A stretch of DNA of 64,000 bases. Origin: Nissolia schottii (Eukaryota; Streptophyta; Magnoliopsida; Fabales; Fabaceae). The notes under the pieces were generated by a model. That model was given only the letters and a program-made list of their open reading frames with translations, had not been told where the DNA came from and did not search any database. The first letter of the stretch is position 1, and every line of letters starts with the position of its first letter. Shown in pieces: positions 35,991-47,954 of this stretch. The position numbers were made by a program, and so were the translations under genes. The stretch is taken from positions 117,437 through 181,436 of the forward strand of contig QANU01096639.1 of the NCBI GenBank assembly GCA_003254905.1, in the 5' to 3' direction.

Positions 35991-36065
35991 CATATTATTG
36001 ACCTTTTGACGCCCTAACTCCTCCACCATTAGTGTTGGTCCTACAACTCCCAGCCTAATGGGTTT
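35991..36065 (-). pseudogene. EDR2-like gene, exon 2
   Basis: 75 bp encoding KPIRLGVVGPTLMVEELG followed by RQKVNNM. It continues exon 1 in phase 0. The acceptor TTTTTTGCAG lies immediately upstream on the minus strand and the donor GTAAATAA follows at 35990. The sequence matches the PH-domain part of plant EDR2-like proteins (PH, START and DUF1336 proteins related to Arabidopsis ENHANCED DISEASE RESISTANCE 2). The family's usual KVNHG has become KVNNM. All later exons are absent. Confidence 0.8.
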
Positions 36066-36798
36066 CTGCAAAAAAGAAAAGCTCTAATATGGCATATCTA
36101 ACACTGATAAAAGAGATATTATAGAAGAAAATAAATAGTAAATTAACAAGTCATTACAATCTACAACTTTATAACCCACATTTCAAATCGAAACTACAAA
36201 ATAAATAAAATATTATTGGGAATATATTGAACACTCCGTCATTAAAGGAACTCAACTGGTTTGTATGCATAAGAAAGTATAATTTAAAATTAAAATTTAG
36301 TTGTTATATCAAATATCAATCTCTAAATGAAAGAGTTTATCCAATAGTTCATCCAAGAGTCCATCCAATAGTTGTTATTTAGCATTTCGATGCTCGATAA
36401 TTAAGTAGCAAAGTCCAATATTCCTTAAAATTTGAGACAAAAAATGTTGCATGACCAATGATCTATCTTGGTAAAAAGAAATTTATTTTATGTGCACAAA
36501 AATATATAAACAAAAAATGTTTATTTAAGATAATCTAAAAATATCATTTAAAATAAAACATGGATAAGTTTAAAATAACAGGCCTCAAGTAAAGTTTGAT
36601 TGTATTATCTTTTTAATCTAACTCAGTAAGATTTACAAATAATTGCCTTAATATTTTTTAATGAAGGTCTTTAAAATTTATCAAGGTTTAACAATTAATT
36701 TTATTTGATGAAAAATTCATTTGAAAGCAAAAATAAAAATAAAAATCATGAACAATAACAGAAGCTGAACAGAGAGAGAGAGAGTTTAAAAGTCATAC
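36066..36798 (-). other. Intron 1 of the EDR2-like fragment
   Basis: 733 bp, GTATGA at the donor side (36798 downward) and TTGCAG at the acceptor (36070-36066). AT-rich, no other feature apart from a (GA)n run near 36772-36784. Confidence 0.7.
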
Positions 36799-37018
36799 AA
36801 TGCCTGGGTTCTCATGGGGGTCACGCTTGTACAAGGCAACACACTTGCCCCTAATAAACAAGAATCGCAGATGGCGATACTCATGGCCAATTGAATTCAC
36901 ACCTAGATGATAAACCCAACCAAAGTATTCAAATATCCCTTTATCTTGGTTGTGCTCAAATCCCACACTAGCCGATTCATTTGACGTTTCCATCATGCAA
37001 TGTGTTGCATTCAATTTC
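36799..37018 (-). pseudogene. EDR2-like gene, exon 1 (PH domain start)
   Basis: Encodes DKGIFEYFGWVYHLGVNSIG, then HEYRHLRFLFIRGKCVALYK and RDPHENPGI, the start of the PH domain of an EDR2-like protein, a plant lipid-binding family (PH, START, DUF1336). The exon ends exactly at a GT donor. Two ATG codons lie at 36996-36991 and are the likely start. Alternatively an AG at 37020-37019 may be an acceptor with an upstream exon. An in-frame stop lies at 37035-37033. Some residues differ from the form I recall for the family (Cys to Arg in HEYRH, Tyr to Cys in GKCV), suggesting relaxed constraint. With no exon 3 present this is a gene fragment. Confidence 0.82.
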
Positions 37019-37785
37019 CTGGAGTTAGAGAACTATTGATTAGATGACAATAACAGGTGATCTCACAAGTTATTCTTTGTTTTTACCTTGATTTCCGAAA
37101 CAGTTGGACATTAATTGATGGTTGTAAATATGTGTTCCGTATTTGTACACGTAGAATGGATGAGAGTTGGGTTCCAACTTTTATTTGTTGAGCTTGACCT
37201 TTTAGTTAGTAACATATTTTTTATATTTATTATTAATTCATTATTATTATTATTATTTTTTTAACTCTTTTATGTTTGTCTTATGTACCACATTTGAATA
37301 TAAACACTTCTCTATATCTTGTCCTATCTAATACTAAAGAAATACTATCTATTGTTATTTTTCTAGCAAGATTAAAGATGTGCAAATTCCCTGTGTTGTT
37401 AAAGTATCAAGGATGATTTGTCTTTTTCCTCTAATAGTATGGGTGAGATGGTTCTAAAATGGTCATAAAACTATATAGAATAGTGATGCTCATAAAGACT
37501 AGTGTTTTATAACATTGATTCAATCCAAGAGATATTATTATATTGATGTAATATTATGGGTGATGCACAAAATTAAATCACCCCCTTCCTCTATTTCCGA
37601 ACTCCCTACTTTCCTTTCACCTCACCGTGCACCACCTTTCTTTCTGTCATTTCTCATTTCCTCGGTTGATTGGCAAAGAAATAACCATTATAAATGTTCA
37701 TAAGATAAAAGAAGAGATAAAATCATCAAAGAAAGAAAAATCACTATATTAATAAAACTAGATATATCAACGTATAGGAATGTCC
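37019..37785. other. AT-rich unique DNA, no gene seen
   Basis: Region 5' of the EDR2-like exon 1. It has an (ATT)n run at 37231-37258 and no credible reading frame. It could contain promoter or 5' UTR sequence of that gene, but nothing specific is recognisable. Confidence 0.4.
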
Positions 37786-39190
37786 TGAAACATCCCTGCT
37801 AGCTGCTTACCCGTACGTCGTAACCAATGCTCACAGGGTTGTTTTCTGCTTTGGTTGGGTTACTTCTAACCCCTACTTTTATCTTGGGCAAATATTTCTT
37901 ACCTGAACATATGGACCGATTTTAAACTTTTTTACTTTTCTTTATTAAAACATAAAATATGAGCCGTGCACGTTGAGGAAACATACATATATACACAAGC
38001 GATAGAGTCCATACGACGTAGGCGGATATCAACATAATGAAAAGTAATCTATAACGTTCCATAATATATATATTTACATGAGTCCAAAAATAGTTACACC
38101 TGCCCTTATGCCTATACATATACGTCAGTGGCATGAAAGAGCTAGGATACAACACGTATAAAAATCATGATGCGTAAAGCTGTTTGTGGTCTTGCTACTC
38201 TCCCGGAACACCTTTACGTCACGACCTTCCATCGCTAGGTGGTGCCTCCTTCTCCCCAGTGCCTTCGACATGTCCTCCTGGAACCATAAATGAGTGGAGG
38301 TGAGAACACTGCGTCCTCAGTGGGAACCCTTGGGGCATCGCTAACCATTTTCTTCTCAAGTATGATTCCTCCGCTCAAGGGGTTTCTAGGTGTCATAACA
38401 TACTAAAGACGTACTTATTATTATCCATGCTAGTCATGAGTCAACTTTATCTAATTACTAGGTGATAAGGGGATTCTAGACTTTCTTTACCTACATGGTC
38501 TTCGTGCCTTCCAAACTCATTCGTTTAAGTATCACGACACTGGATCGCGTCCTCTCGTAGCCTTATAGCGTAAGTCACTCATTCTATCTACATACATATA
38601 CATACATTCCTATATCCATCGTACACACATGATACCTAACCCATCATATCTTTCTTAGCATAATACATGCTATCTTTATCATACCTTTATTGTCATAGCT
38701 TATTTTATCTGTATCATAACTTTCTTATCCTAGCTTATCATATTTTTATCATACCTTTCTTGCAGACCTCAGACCATGCAAGAAAGTAGTCTTACATTCC
38801 CTGCAGGCCTCAAACCATACGGGAAAGTAGTCATCGTCTAATTATACTTTCCTTGCAGACCTCAAACCATGCAAGAAAGTCGTCTATCTTACATCATACC
38901 TCCCTTGAATACCTCAAACCATGCAAGAGAGTATCCTTGCCTTCCCTGCAAGCCTCAAACCATGCCGAGAAGTAGCCGTAATCACGTCATGCCCTCCTTG
39001 CAGACCTCATACCATGCAAGAAGTAGCCCGGTCATTCCTACAGACCTCAAACCATGCAAAAAAATGGTCATACCCTTCCTGCAGACCTCAAACCATGCAG
39101 GAAAAGTAGCCCTACCTTACTTGCAGACCTCAAACCATGCAATAAGGCAGCTGTGTCGGGTCCTCCTTGTAGACCTCAAACCATGCAAGA
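37786..39190 (-). repeat. Truncated gypsy LTR, minus strand
   Basis: Starts TGAAACATCCCTGCTAGC, the reverse complement of a gypsy LTR 3' end. It runs about 1.4 kb and stops at 39190, where another minus-strand LTR begins. It contains the two-stem structure (38278-38378, inner GAGGAC/GTTCTC read on the minus strand) and the hairpin array at 38757-39190. The left flank TGTCC has no partner in the window. Confidence 0.8.
38757..39190 (-). repeat. Hairpin array, CTTGCA/TGCAAG type
   Basis: Ten units of about 40-52 bp. Each has a central GACCTCAAACCA (variants allowed) flanked by CTTGCA and TGCAAG. In the unit near 39079 both arms change together to CCTGCA and TGCAGG. Open frames here (38869-39195, 39054-39356 plus) are products of the repeat, not genes. 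Confidence 0.85.
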
Positions 39191-40379
39191 TGTAACACCC
39201 CTACTTTCAGTTTACGCTATAGTCGTAACACTGATTATAGGGTTGTTATCTGCCTTGGTTGGGTTACTTCTAGCCCCTACTTTTAACTTGGAAAATATTT
39301 CTTACTCGAAAATATGGACCGTTTTGAAACTTTTCCCTTTCTCTATTATTTTGTAAATTAAGAGCCATTCGTGTCAAGAAGTTATACATGGATACGAGCG
39401 ATAGAGTCTTCTCAGACGTAAGCATTACTATTCCATGAAATAGATCTCCAGGACATTTTATAACATACATATATATACACAATAATTTGGTCCGAAATAC
39501 AAGTACAAATTTGAATAATAATATTGTTTACATCTACTACACATAGTCGTCAATGACCTGACTAGACTGTGTGACTGTTACACTTTACATGTCACTGATC
39601 TCTGACTTGCTTGCTTGTCGAACGGTAGCGCATGTTGCTCCTTTGCGATCTCTCGGCTCGGAGGCTTCCTGCTACCGGGGAAGTCATTGTCTTCATTCCA
39701 GGGTGAGTCCTAGTCCTCGTAACGCGCCGCTGGTCCATGCCTGGAATCATAACGAAGTGGGGGTGAGAACATGTCATTCTCAGAGGGTTCCTCTGGGGAA
39801 TACTTGTTCGTTTCACTTCAATTATGATCCCGCCACTCAGGGGGTCTCTAGGTGTCATAATATACTAAAATCCCTACTTATTATTATTCATGCTAGGCCT
39901 GAGCAGCTTTATCTAAATTACTTGGTGATCGTAGGGAAATCTAATCTCGCTTAACCTAATACAGAGTCTCGTACTTTCTAGCCTATATCGCCAGGGCCTT
40001 GTGATGCTGTATCACGTACCCGCGTCCTTATACTCGAGATAATATTACGTAACGCTTACTATACATAGACATCATATATATACATGTAGCATTCTTCACG
40101 TAGACTTCATGCATGTTTGGGGAAAGGGGGTTCTCTTACGCGCACTGTGGCAGTGTCCTTTTCAGGACCAGTAGCCCGTCATGTCTCCCATGTAGTCCAT
40201 GGGATCGTCATTCCCTTGCGGATACAACCTACTGTTGTCTCCGTGTCGCGCCAATCTAGGTAGCATTTAGCCCTGGGGGATCCTTCGCCTTCGGCTAACG
40301 ATGGGACAACCATCCTATGTGTAGGATGGTGAGGGGGTCACTAACTCCGGGAGGGGTTCGCTTTATCCATAACTTAGGG

Positions 40380-40630
40380 GACAATCACTCGTTCGCTCCT
40401 TAGTCCATTGCTTGGGGACAATCACTCTTTTCTTTCGTCGCAGACCAGGTAGCATTTAGCCTTGGGGGATCCTTCTCCTTCGGCGACGATCACTCTTTTT
40501 CTTTCTTTGTCCACGACTTTGGGGACAACATTCTTTCTTGCTTTCTCTGTCCACGGCTATGGGGACAACATTATTTCGCCACAACTGGTGCGTAAATCAC
40601 ACCACTACTCTGGGGTGTGCCACTACTTTG
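40380..40630 (-). repeat. Hairpin array in minus-strand LTR
   Basis: Read on the plus strand: TTGTCC/GGACAA near 40507, TGTCC/GGACA near 40548, CACACC/GGTGTG near 40598 and GTCC/GGAC near 40403. Each encloses a 9-10-nt loop that ends in TGG or TTGG in most units. Confidence 0.75.
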
Positions 40631-41016
40631 GGCCATATCTTTCTTTCTCTCTCATTCCTTTCTTGTTTTCTTTTCTCTCGTACCGGGTCGATGCCTGCGC
40701 TTAGGTCTAAGCATGCGTTTCTTTATAGAACCAGTCCTTCTTGTTAGACTGGCAAGGGGCGTTGTCATGCTTGACGTATTTCTTCAAGGTACACTAGACC
40801 CTCTGTGGCTGAAACCTTCTTAAGGTTATGCTCTTTTAAACTTTAGGTGATAATTCTCTAGTTATCTACGGTCGTCCTCAAACCCTAATGGTGACCGAGT
40901 CCTCATGATGCAAGTTACTAAACTTAAATACATGTATGATTACTTTTTTATATCATTTTCTAAGTTTACAGCTTATTGGAACACATAGGAAGGCTCAAAT
41001 CTTAAGTTCTTCAGTG

Positions 41017-41266
41017 GTCATTCGAATGACTAGGGTTGTTCATTTGAATGACACTGAAATTTGGCTCTTTATGGGAAAAATGATGAGTCATTCAAATGAC
41101 ATAGCCTTGTCATTCGAATGTCCTCTAAGTTTTTGCTCTCTGCTGGAAAAATAAGTGGTTATTCAAATGACTTGTGCTAGGTTATTTGAATGACCTAGTA
41201 AAAATTGCTCCTGAATGAGTAAAATTCATGGTTATTCGAATGACTATGCTTAGTCATTCGAATGAC
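41017..41266. repeat. Palindrome array TCATTCGAATGA
   Basis: About eight copies of GTCATTCGAATGAC or single-base variants, often as pairs about 20-30 bp apart, inside the minus-strand LTR. Confidence 0.88.
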
Positions 41267-41699
41267 CATGCATGATACTCATTCCCAGCATTGTTTCACT
41301 CTTATTTTCTCTCTGAAAGACAATTATAAACTTTCCATAGGTTCCAATCAACACCATAATATTTTCCTAACCTTAAAACTACTAAAAATCTTCCTCACCT
41401 CTTTACCTCTATATTTTCTACATAACATTTCCTATTTTTATTTCACAAAATACACACATATAATAACACATAAAAACTACATAGACAGTGATGGTCAGAT
41501 TACCCACCTCAAATTCTGGTTTGAAGACGGTGGAAGTGATGAGGAAATATCCCTAAGTATGTTAGGGTGATCCCTCTATTTTTCCTGAGTCTGGCAGCGT
41601 AACCGCAAAGTGCACAGCCAGAATCGATTTTGGGGGTGCTGGGAATGGCCTTGAAGGCCATATATATATAGCAACCTGAGGCGGTGGCTTATGTCGCCT

Positions 41700-41795
41700 C
41701 AGTATTTTAATTATTATTATTATTATATATTATTATTATTATATTATTATTATTATTTTTACTATTACTATTATTATTATGTCATAGATTATTAC

Positions 41796-41845
<50 letters not shown>
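41700..41845. repeat. (ATT)n and (TA)n microsatellites
   Basis: ATT-rich run at about 41710-41780 and an almost pure (TA)n run at 41800-41844. Confidence 0.9.
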
Positions 41846-41847
<2 letters not shown>

Positions 41848-42260
41848 CCGTATCCCTGCTACATGGTTAGCAGAGGATAAGTTTCCAAAGTTCGGTGCTA
41901 ATTTAGATCATGTTTGATTGCGTTTTGTTGTAATTCACTCGTGTGCGGATGCCCGAAAAATATTTCAGACATACCGTTATGATTTACTAATTTTCCTTAT
42001 TAGTAGCTCAATTCCAGTTGAGGTATTCGTGGATTTATTTTCTTATTATTGTCTTTTACAGACACTTTAGGTATCTGGAAAATTCCAGATATGACCAAAA
42101 ATTGTCTTGAACCTCGGGAAAGTCCCGAGATTGCGAAACACTAATTTTAACTGCGATTCTTATGAGTTAAAGGTAATAATTTAATTTTCTTCCCTCCTTG
42201 ATCGGCTTATAATTATTTATTACGCGAAATATCCATACTGGAAAAAATTGGGATGTTACA

Positions 42261-42744
42261 TTCTACCCTCTTAAAGAAATTTCACCCCAAAATTTTAGCA
42301 TCACTAAAGCCTTCGGGTTCTTTTTGAAAAATCAGGGTTCGAAGCATCACGACTCGTCGAGAACCCTAGTTTTTACTGGAACACCCCTTTAGGTTTATTA
42401 GAAACCCAAGAGTTAGTGAGTCATTAGAATGTCTTATTATCAGTCATTCAAATGACCACTAGTTTTCCTGAGTCATTCGAATGACCTACGTGTTTCATTC
42501 GAATGACTTGAAATTTTAGCATTCTGTTTGCAAATTTTAAGTAGTCATTCGAATGACTTGGCTCGAGTCATTCAAATGATCTGCAATCTGAGGCCATTTT
42601 AAACACTCTTTTTCCCTCTCTCTCACATTTCTCTCATTCCTCTAACCCTAACTCAAACCCTAGTAGAGCTCCAAGTTCCCCCACTCTTCCTACTCATTTT
42701 CCCTTACTCTCCCAAACTTCCCTCTTCTTCAGTCACCAACACAT
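42261..42744 (-). other. 3' UTR and polypurine region of element 3
   Basis: Non-coding stretch between the end of pol and the 3' LTR. It contains a second TCATTCGAATGA cluster at 42418-42580 (six copies). Confidence 0.7.
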
Positions 42745-44189
42745 GCTCTGGGATGCATGATACTTTTGCAACTGTGAGACATGGAAGACGTCGTAGATAT
42801 TTGCCAAATTTGGGGGAAGGGCTATGCGGTATGCTATGGGTCCAATGCTTTTAAGAATTTGGAATGGTCCTATAAAATGAGGATTCAACTTCTTCTCCTT
42901 CAAGGACCTTCCATTACCCGTTGCCGGTGTAACTTTTAGGAAGACATAATCTCCTTCCTGAAACTCAAGGGGCCTCCTTTTTACGTCCGCATAGCTCTTC
43001 TGGCAACTCTGGCTGCAAGAATCCTCTAACGTACCATCTTTACTATTTCCTCCGCCTCTCTGAGCTCTTCTGGACCTAAATGTATGTATTGCTGATTGTC
43101 ATTCCAATAGAGGGGAGATTGACACTTTCGTCCGTAAAGAGCTTCAAAAGGGGCCATTTCTATACTGGCCTAATAACTATTATTGTATGCAAACTCTATG
43201 AACGGTAATAACTGATCCCAATTTCCTGACGTACTTAACTCACAAGATCTCAGCATATCTTCCAAGGTTTGGATTGTCCTTTTTGATTGGCCATCCGTCT
43301 GAGGATGATAAGCGGAACTCAAATGTAGCTGAGACCCATAAGCCCTTTGCAAGACTGTCCAAAATCTGAAGGTGAAGTGTGGATCCGTATCTGAGATGAT
43401 AGAAGATGGTACACCGTGCAGTCTTACCATTTCTTTGACATACGACTCCACAAGCTTGTTCATGGGGTAGTTCATCCTTACCGGGATAAAATGAGCTCAT
43501 TTGGTCAATCTATCCACTACTACCTAGATAGCATCAACTCCTATAGGAGTGCGTGGTAATCCTGAGACAAAATCCATCGATATACCTTCCCATTTCCACA
43601 CAGTAATTTCTAGTGGAGTCAACAGCCCTGGAGGTTTCTAGTGTTCCACCTTTACTTTTTGACAGACTAGGAATTTTTGCACCCAGTCCTCTACGTCCCT
43701 TTTCAATCCTGGCCACCAAAACATCTTTCTCAGGTCGGATACATTTTGGTGGTCCCCGGGTGCATGGTAAAACGGATCTTATGACCCTCCCGTAGAATAT
43801 CCTCTCTTAAACTGTCCTTGTTGGGCACATATAAGCGTTGATTAAATCTCATTATCCCGTCGTCTCCCGTGGTGACTTCTGGAAACTTGCCTTCTTCAAC
43901 CGCTTTCTTGAACTTGCACCAGGTGTCTTTGTGGCAGCTTCTGTGGGCCTCTCCAATTCTTTCGCCGAAAGTTACTGGTAATTTATAAGTAACACAGTCG
44001 CATCCTACATAATTGAGGGTGCTACATCTATGTTAAGGTCGCGAAATTCTTCAATTAACTTCGCTTCTTGCACCATCATCTGTGTCGCGTGTACTAATTT
44101 CTGACTCAGTGCATCTGCTACCACATTTGCTTTTCTCAGGTGTTAGTTGAGGTCAAAGTCATAGTCTTTAAGGAACTCTGTCCACCTTT
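42745..44189 (-). pseudogene. Integrase of element 3, decayed
   Basis: Minus-strand blocks in order: [10 protein letters not shown] just after RNase H, a zinc-binding region, MDFVSGLP, AHFIPV, SDTDPHFTFRFW, SAYHPQTDGQSKRTIQTLED, FAYNNSY, FEALYGRKC, then the C-terminal FIGPFQIL, AYRIALPPNLANIYDVFHVS. The third catalytic residue, Glu in the family's DGQSERT, is Lys (AAA at 43281-43283). Many stops and frameshifts. No chromodomain is recognisable downstream. The longest open piece is 43170-43475. Confidence 0.85.
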
Positions 44190-44194
44190 GTTGC

Positions 44195-47100
44195 TGTAAC
44201 ATCTCGCTTTTTCCCTTAGCAAAGATTTCATAAATTAAATAGGAGAACAAGCCCTCACGCAAGCCTTTGGGATTAAAAGTATATGTAGAAATAATTCTGC
44301 CCATTTTCTTAAAATTCTGCAGACACTAAAACGGATCATGTTTGTCTTCCAAGTGCAATAGCGGGTCTAAGGTATCTGTAAAATATATGGTTATGGGGGA
44401 AAGTTCACAAATACCTTAGATTAACTCAAATCCTATACGAGAAACATTGGCGAATCAACTCAAGTTAGTGTCTTCGGATACCCGTACGCAGAACCTCGGA
44501 ACAGCTAACAACCCAAAATGATCAAACATGATCAGCATTTGGTCCCAAAGGGAAGGAGCAATTCGGCTAGCCTTTGAAGGAGTCACAGGGTGTCCATATG
44601 CACAAAAGGACAATTACCAAGGCAACATCCTATAACCTTCCTTGGTGATTCATCCTGTAGAATCCCGTTTCCTCCTTAACGACAATCTCGCTCGACAATT
44701 GTTTAACAATTCTCGTTGTAGGTTAAACTATTAAAAATATAAACTCTTAGATTGAAATGTCTGTAGAAGAAATTCTGCTCAGTTTCGAAAAATTTTGCAG
44801 ATACTAGAACAAACCCTTTCTGCCGTTTGCACACAACCCCGCATCTAAAGTATCCGTAAAAGGGTACGGCTACAGGCGAGCATTCATAAATACCTAAGTG
44901 ACCCTAGAATATTACTTACGAAAAATTAGGAGATCACAAGGACGTGATCGAAATATTTTTAGAACAGCCGTACGCGGAGTACCGGGACCAGAAACGCCAA
45001 AACCTTATCAAAATTGATCTGCCAGAGACCTTTAATTCTCGGCCACACAAGTGGCCAAGAGACAAGCTGATTTCATGGCCAAGAAGCAGCTAAGTGTGGT
45101 CAAAGGAGTCAAAATTCATGGTGAGTCATGACAAGGACATGTACATAAGACAAAATGAGGGTATTTTGGTAATTTTGGCCCCAAGGGCAAAATGGGAAAG
45201 GGGAATTCGGCCAAGAGGCCTATAAATACCCCCCAAACCAGAAAATTTGGGTAAAAATTGGAAAACCTTGCCAAAGCTCTGTCCAATTACACAATTGATC
45301 ATTATTCTGTCAAATCTAAGACCTAGACACTTCCTATATCCAACCTAGTCCAAATTCTTCAGAAATTCCCTAACTTAAGCTCACAAAAAGCCCTCATAAT
45401 CCCTAGAGAAAGCTTGGAGAAATTCAGCCAAAGAAGAACTAGGAAGCATCGTCGTGGGAGACAAGGCCAAAGGAAGCAACAAAAACCGTTGCTGGACGCG
45501 AAAACGTGGGTAACCGAATTATCCACTGTCTATGTGGTTGAATGCTAGAGATATATGCTGTTAGGATGCCTTTTATGTGACTTTGATTCATATATGTGTT
45601 GTTGATAATTGTCTGGATTTGCTGGTGCTGTCTGTGATTCTGTCAGAAGTTAGGATAGCCTAAGCTGAAACTAGGGCTATGACACGTTTTTGAACGGATC
45701 TGTACTCTGAGATTTTTATCATGAAAAACTAATGTTATTTTTAGATTTTACACGAAAAATTGAGTGGGGATGTCAAGTTTTATAATTTTTGGAGTCCCCG
45801 ATGAATTTCTCAGCAAACAGGAAGAAAACGGGATTTTTATGAAAAAGGGCAAAATAGGAATTTCACGTGTTTGGACTGAAAAACTGGGTTTGTTTTCAGA
45901 AAATATGGGTTTATAACTATCAAGGACCTTAACGGCAAGTCTTGAGTCCATTGGGTTTTTGAGAATAAAAATTCTAAAGAAAACAGGACGTTTACGGGGG
46001 TGAAATGGTAATTTTGGGAAAGGGGCAAAACTGGAATTTCGTGCAGTGGGGTTCAAAATCTGAGTTTTTAGACATGAAAAATGATCTTAGGGCTACCAAA
46101 AACCTTGGGGTAAGGTCTTGGACCTCTCCGGTTTATGGTCGCTAATTTCTAACACAAATCAGACATCTGTTGTACTAGTTGCTAGGTCTACGTTTGTTAT
46201 GTTCAAGGCATGAGATTATGTTCCTTATATGTGAAGTTAGTGATAGTATATAATTGATGGTATGAATGATGTGAATATGTGTTATACATGCCATATGTGC
46301 TATGTGCTTCATGAGGTGATTGATAGGAACATATGAGATTTATAATGGAATTGGTTTTGAGAACATGGAAGTATGTTTATTGTTGTTAGAAATGGATAAT
46401 GGATGATGGAAGAAATGCTTTAAAGATTGATTATGAGAAATATTTCAGAACATGGAAAATTACAGGATCTGAGAACTGAAATTTGCCAGGTAGCGCTGAG
46501 CGGTGCGTTGAGCGGCCCGCTGAGCGGCCTGACTGAAGTTCAGATTTTCCATTTTGAAACTTGTCATTTTCTGAACCAAAAACTTTGTTTAAACACAACT
46601 TTTCATACTACTTGCAATTATCCATGGATCTGCTAATTTTACTAAGTATGCTAATTGGTAGACGATGATGATTTATGACTGGATAAATGGACTGGATATA
46701 TGAACTGTTGACTGGATAAATGAACTTTGACTGGAATGGAATGTATTGATGTATGACTTATGTGATTATGTGTCATGAAACAGATTAATGAAAGGAAAGG
46801 AAAGGAAAAAGGAACCCTAGGGCGTGACGTTACTAAGTCCCTAAAAGGAAATGAAGGATAATGATGTTAAAGGAAACGAATCTTTTCCTAGTCGTGCGGG
46901 TAGCCAGCAGGAAAGGCAAGCTGAACCTTGAGATTACCTCATCCCTAGCACAAGGACGGTGGTAGATCTCCTCGCCATCCCTAGTACAAGGATGGATACT
47001 CCTATCGTGAGCGATGATATTTCGTGGGAAAGAGAACCACTCAGGTTAAGCACTGCCTGGTCCTCACGATACTGAGGCGAAACGTAGTTCGTATCGGATA

Positions 47101-47954
47101 TGGCCACCGCTACGATGGGGTTGAGCTTGAGTATGTGCTCTAAGTGATATATAACTGTACATAAGTGAATGTGTGAAGAAGCTTATAATTAAAATGGGCA
47201 CGATTATAAGTGGGCGCACACGGAAGCTTATTATGTGATTATGTGAATTATGTGATTATATGTGACTTAGGAAGGAAGATAGAGAACAGATGACTTAGTT
47301 AATGAAGAATAGGTTTCCCAGTCCCATAGATAATTTAGATAAAGCTGCTCAGGCTTAGCATGGATATGAATAAATAGTAGGGATGTAGTATAACTGTAAC
47401 ACCTAGAAAACCCTGAGCGACCTGAAGCATGAATGAGGATAAGAAATTCCCTAATCCCTAAGGTTTCCCACTGAGAGCGCTATGTTCTCACCCCACTCAT
47501 CCATGACTTCAAGATTCGACGAGGGACAAGGACAGGAGCTACATGAGGAAGAACCCTCCCAAGGGAGGATGGCTGAAGACTAGATGATTAGCTAGTGGAC
47601 TATATATGTGTACTTGTATTTCTATGTGATATTTGCACTTAATACTTATAATACTCATTATGTAGTTGCTTATGAATGTATGAAGGACCGATGTTTGCTA
47701 TCTTGGCATGTATTAATTATATCTTTATTTAAAGTTAAGCATGCTATGTTTCCACTCGCAATGTATGCTCTCAAGCGACAAGGCTCCTAATTTACTCAAT
47801 GTAACGTACAAGGAAAATTTTAATTTGGTCCATATTTTGGGTAACAATATTTTTAAAGTATAAACGAGACTAAGTATTGTCCCCACCAAAGCAGATAACA
47901 ACTTAGCCAGCAAGTTTGCGACTTAAGCGTGGGCTAGCTAGCTAGGGTGTTTCA
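44195..47954 (+). mobile_element. Solo gypsy LTR inside RNase H of element 3
   Basis: A 3760-bp plus-strand LTR, TGTAACATCTCGC...GCTAGGGTGTTTCA. The duplication is GTTGC (44190-44194) and GCTGC (47955-47959), one mismatch. Removing it rejoins the RNase H sequence around RQQRW. GATCAC/GTGATC hairpin near 44934, TATA box 45221-45228, GTGGGTAAC near 45506, two units of the 176-bp repeat at 45780-46135, CGCTGAGCGG words 46493-46530, CCATCC/GGATGG hairpin 46975-46995, two-stem structure 47411-47513. Confidence 0.9.
45221..45228 (+). promoter_or_regulatory. LTR TATA box
   Basis: TATAAATA preceded by GAGGCC, probable promoter of the 44195-47954 LTR. Confidence 0.6.

Larger units (their letters stand above)
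39191..42260 (-). repeat. 3' LTR of the minus-strand gypsy element
   Basis: 3070 bp. Read on the plus strand it starts TGTAACACCCCTAC and ends AAAAAATTGGGATGTTACA, directly followed by TTCTACCCTCTTAAAG, the reverse of the polypurine-tract region that precedes gypsy 3' LTRs. It contains the two-stem structure (39740-39840), hairpins near 40300-40620, TCATTCGAATGA palindromes (41017-41266), (ATT)n/(TA)n runs at 41700-41845 and a TATA-like run near 41660. It is not the sister of the 50905-53734 LTR. Confidence 0.8.

Noticed and set aside
36793..37014. A complete 73-codon small protein on the minus strand
   Set aside because: The frame runs past a splice donor. It is exon 1 of a larger EDR2-like gene, and the TTG first codon is not a real start.
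38869..39356. Open frames of 62-108 codons
   Set aside because: They are read-through of the CTTGCA hairpin repeat in several frames. No start context and no known protein.
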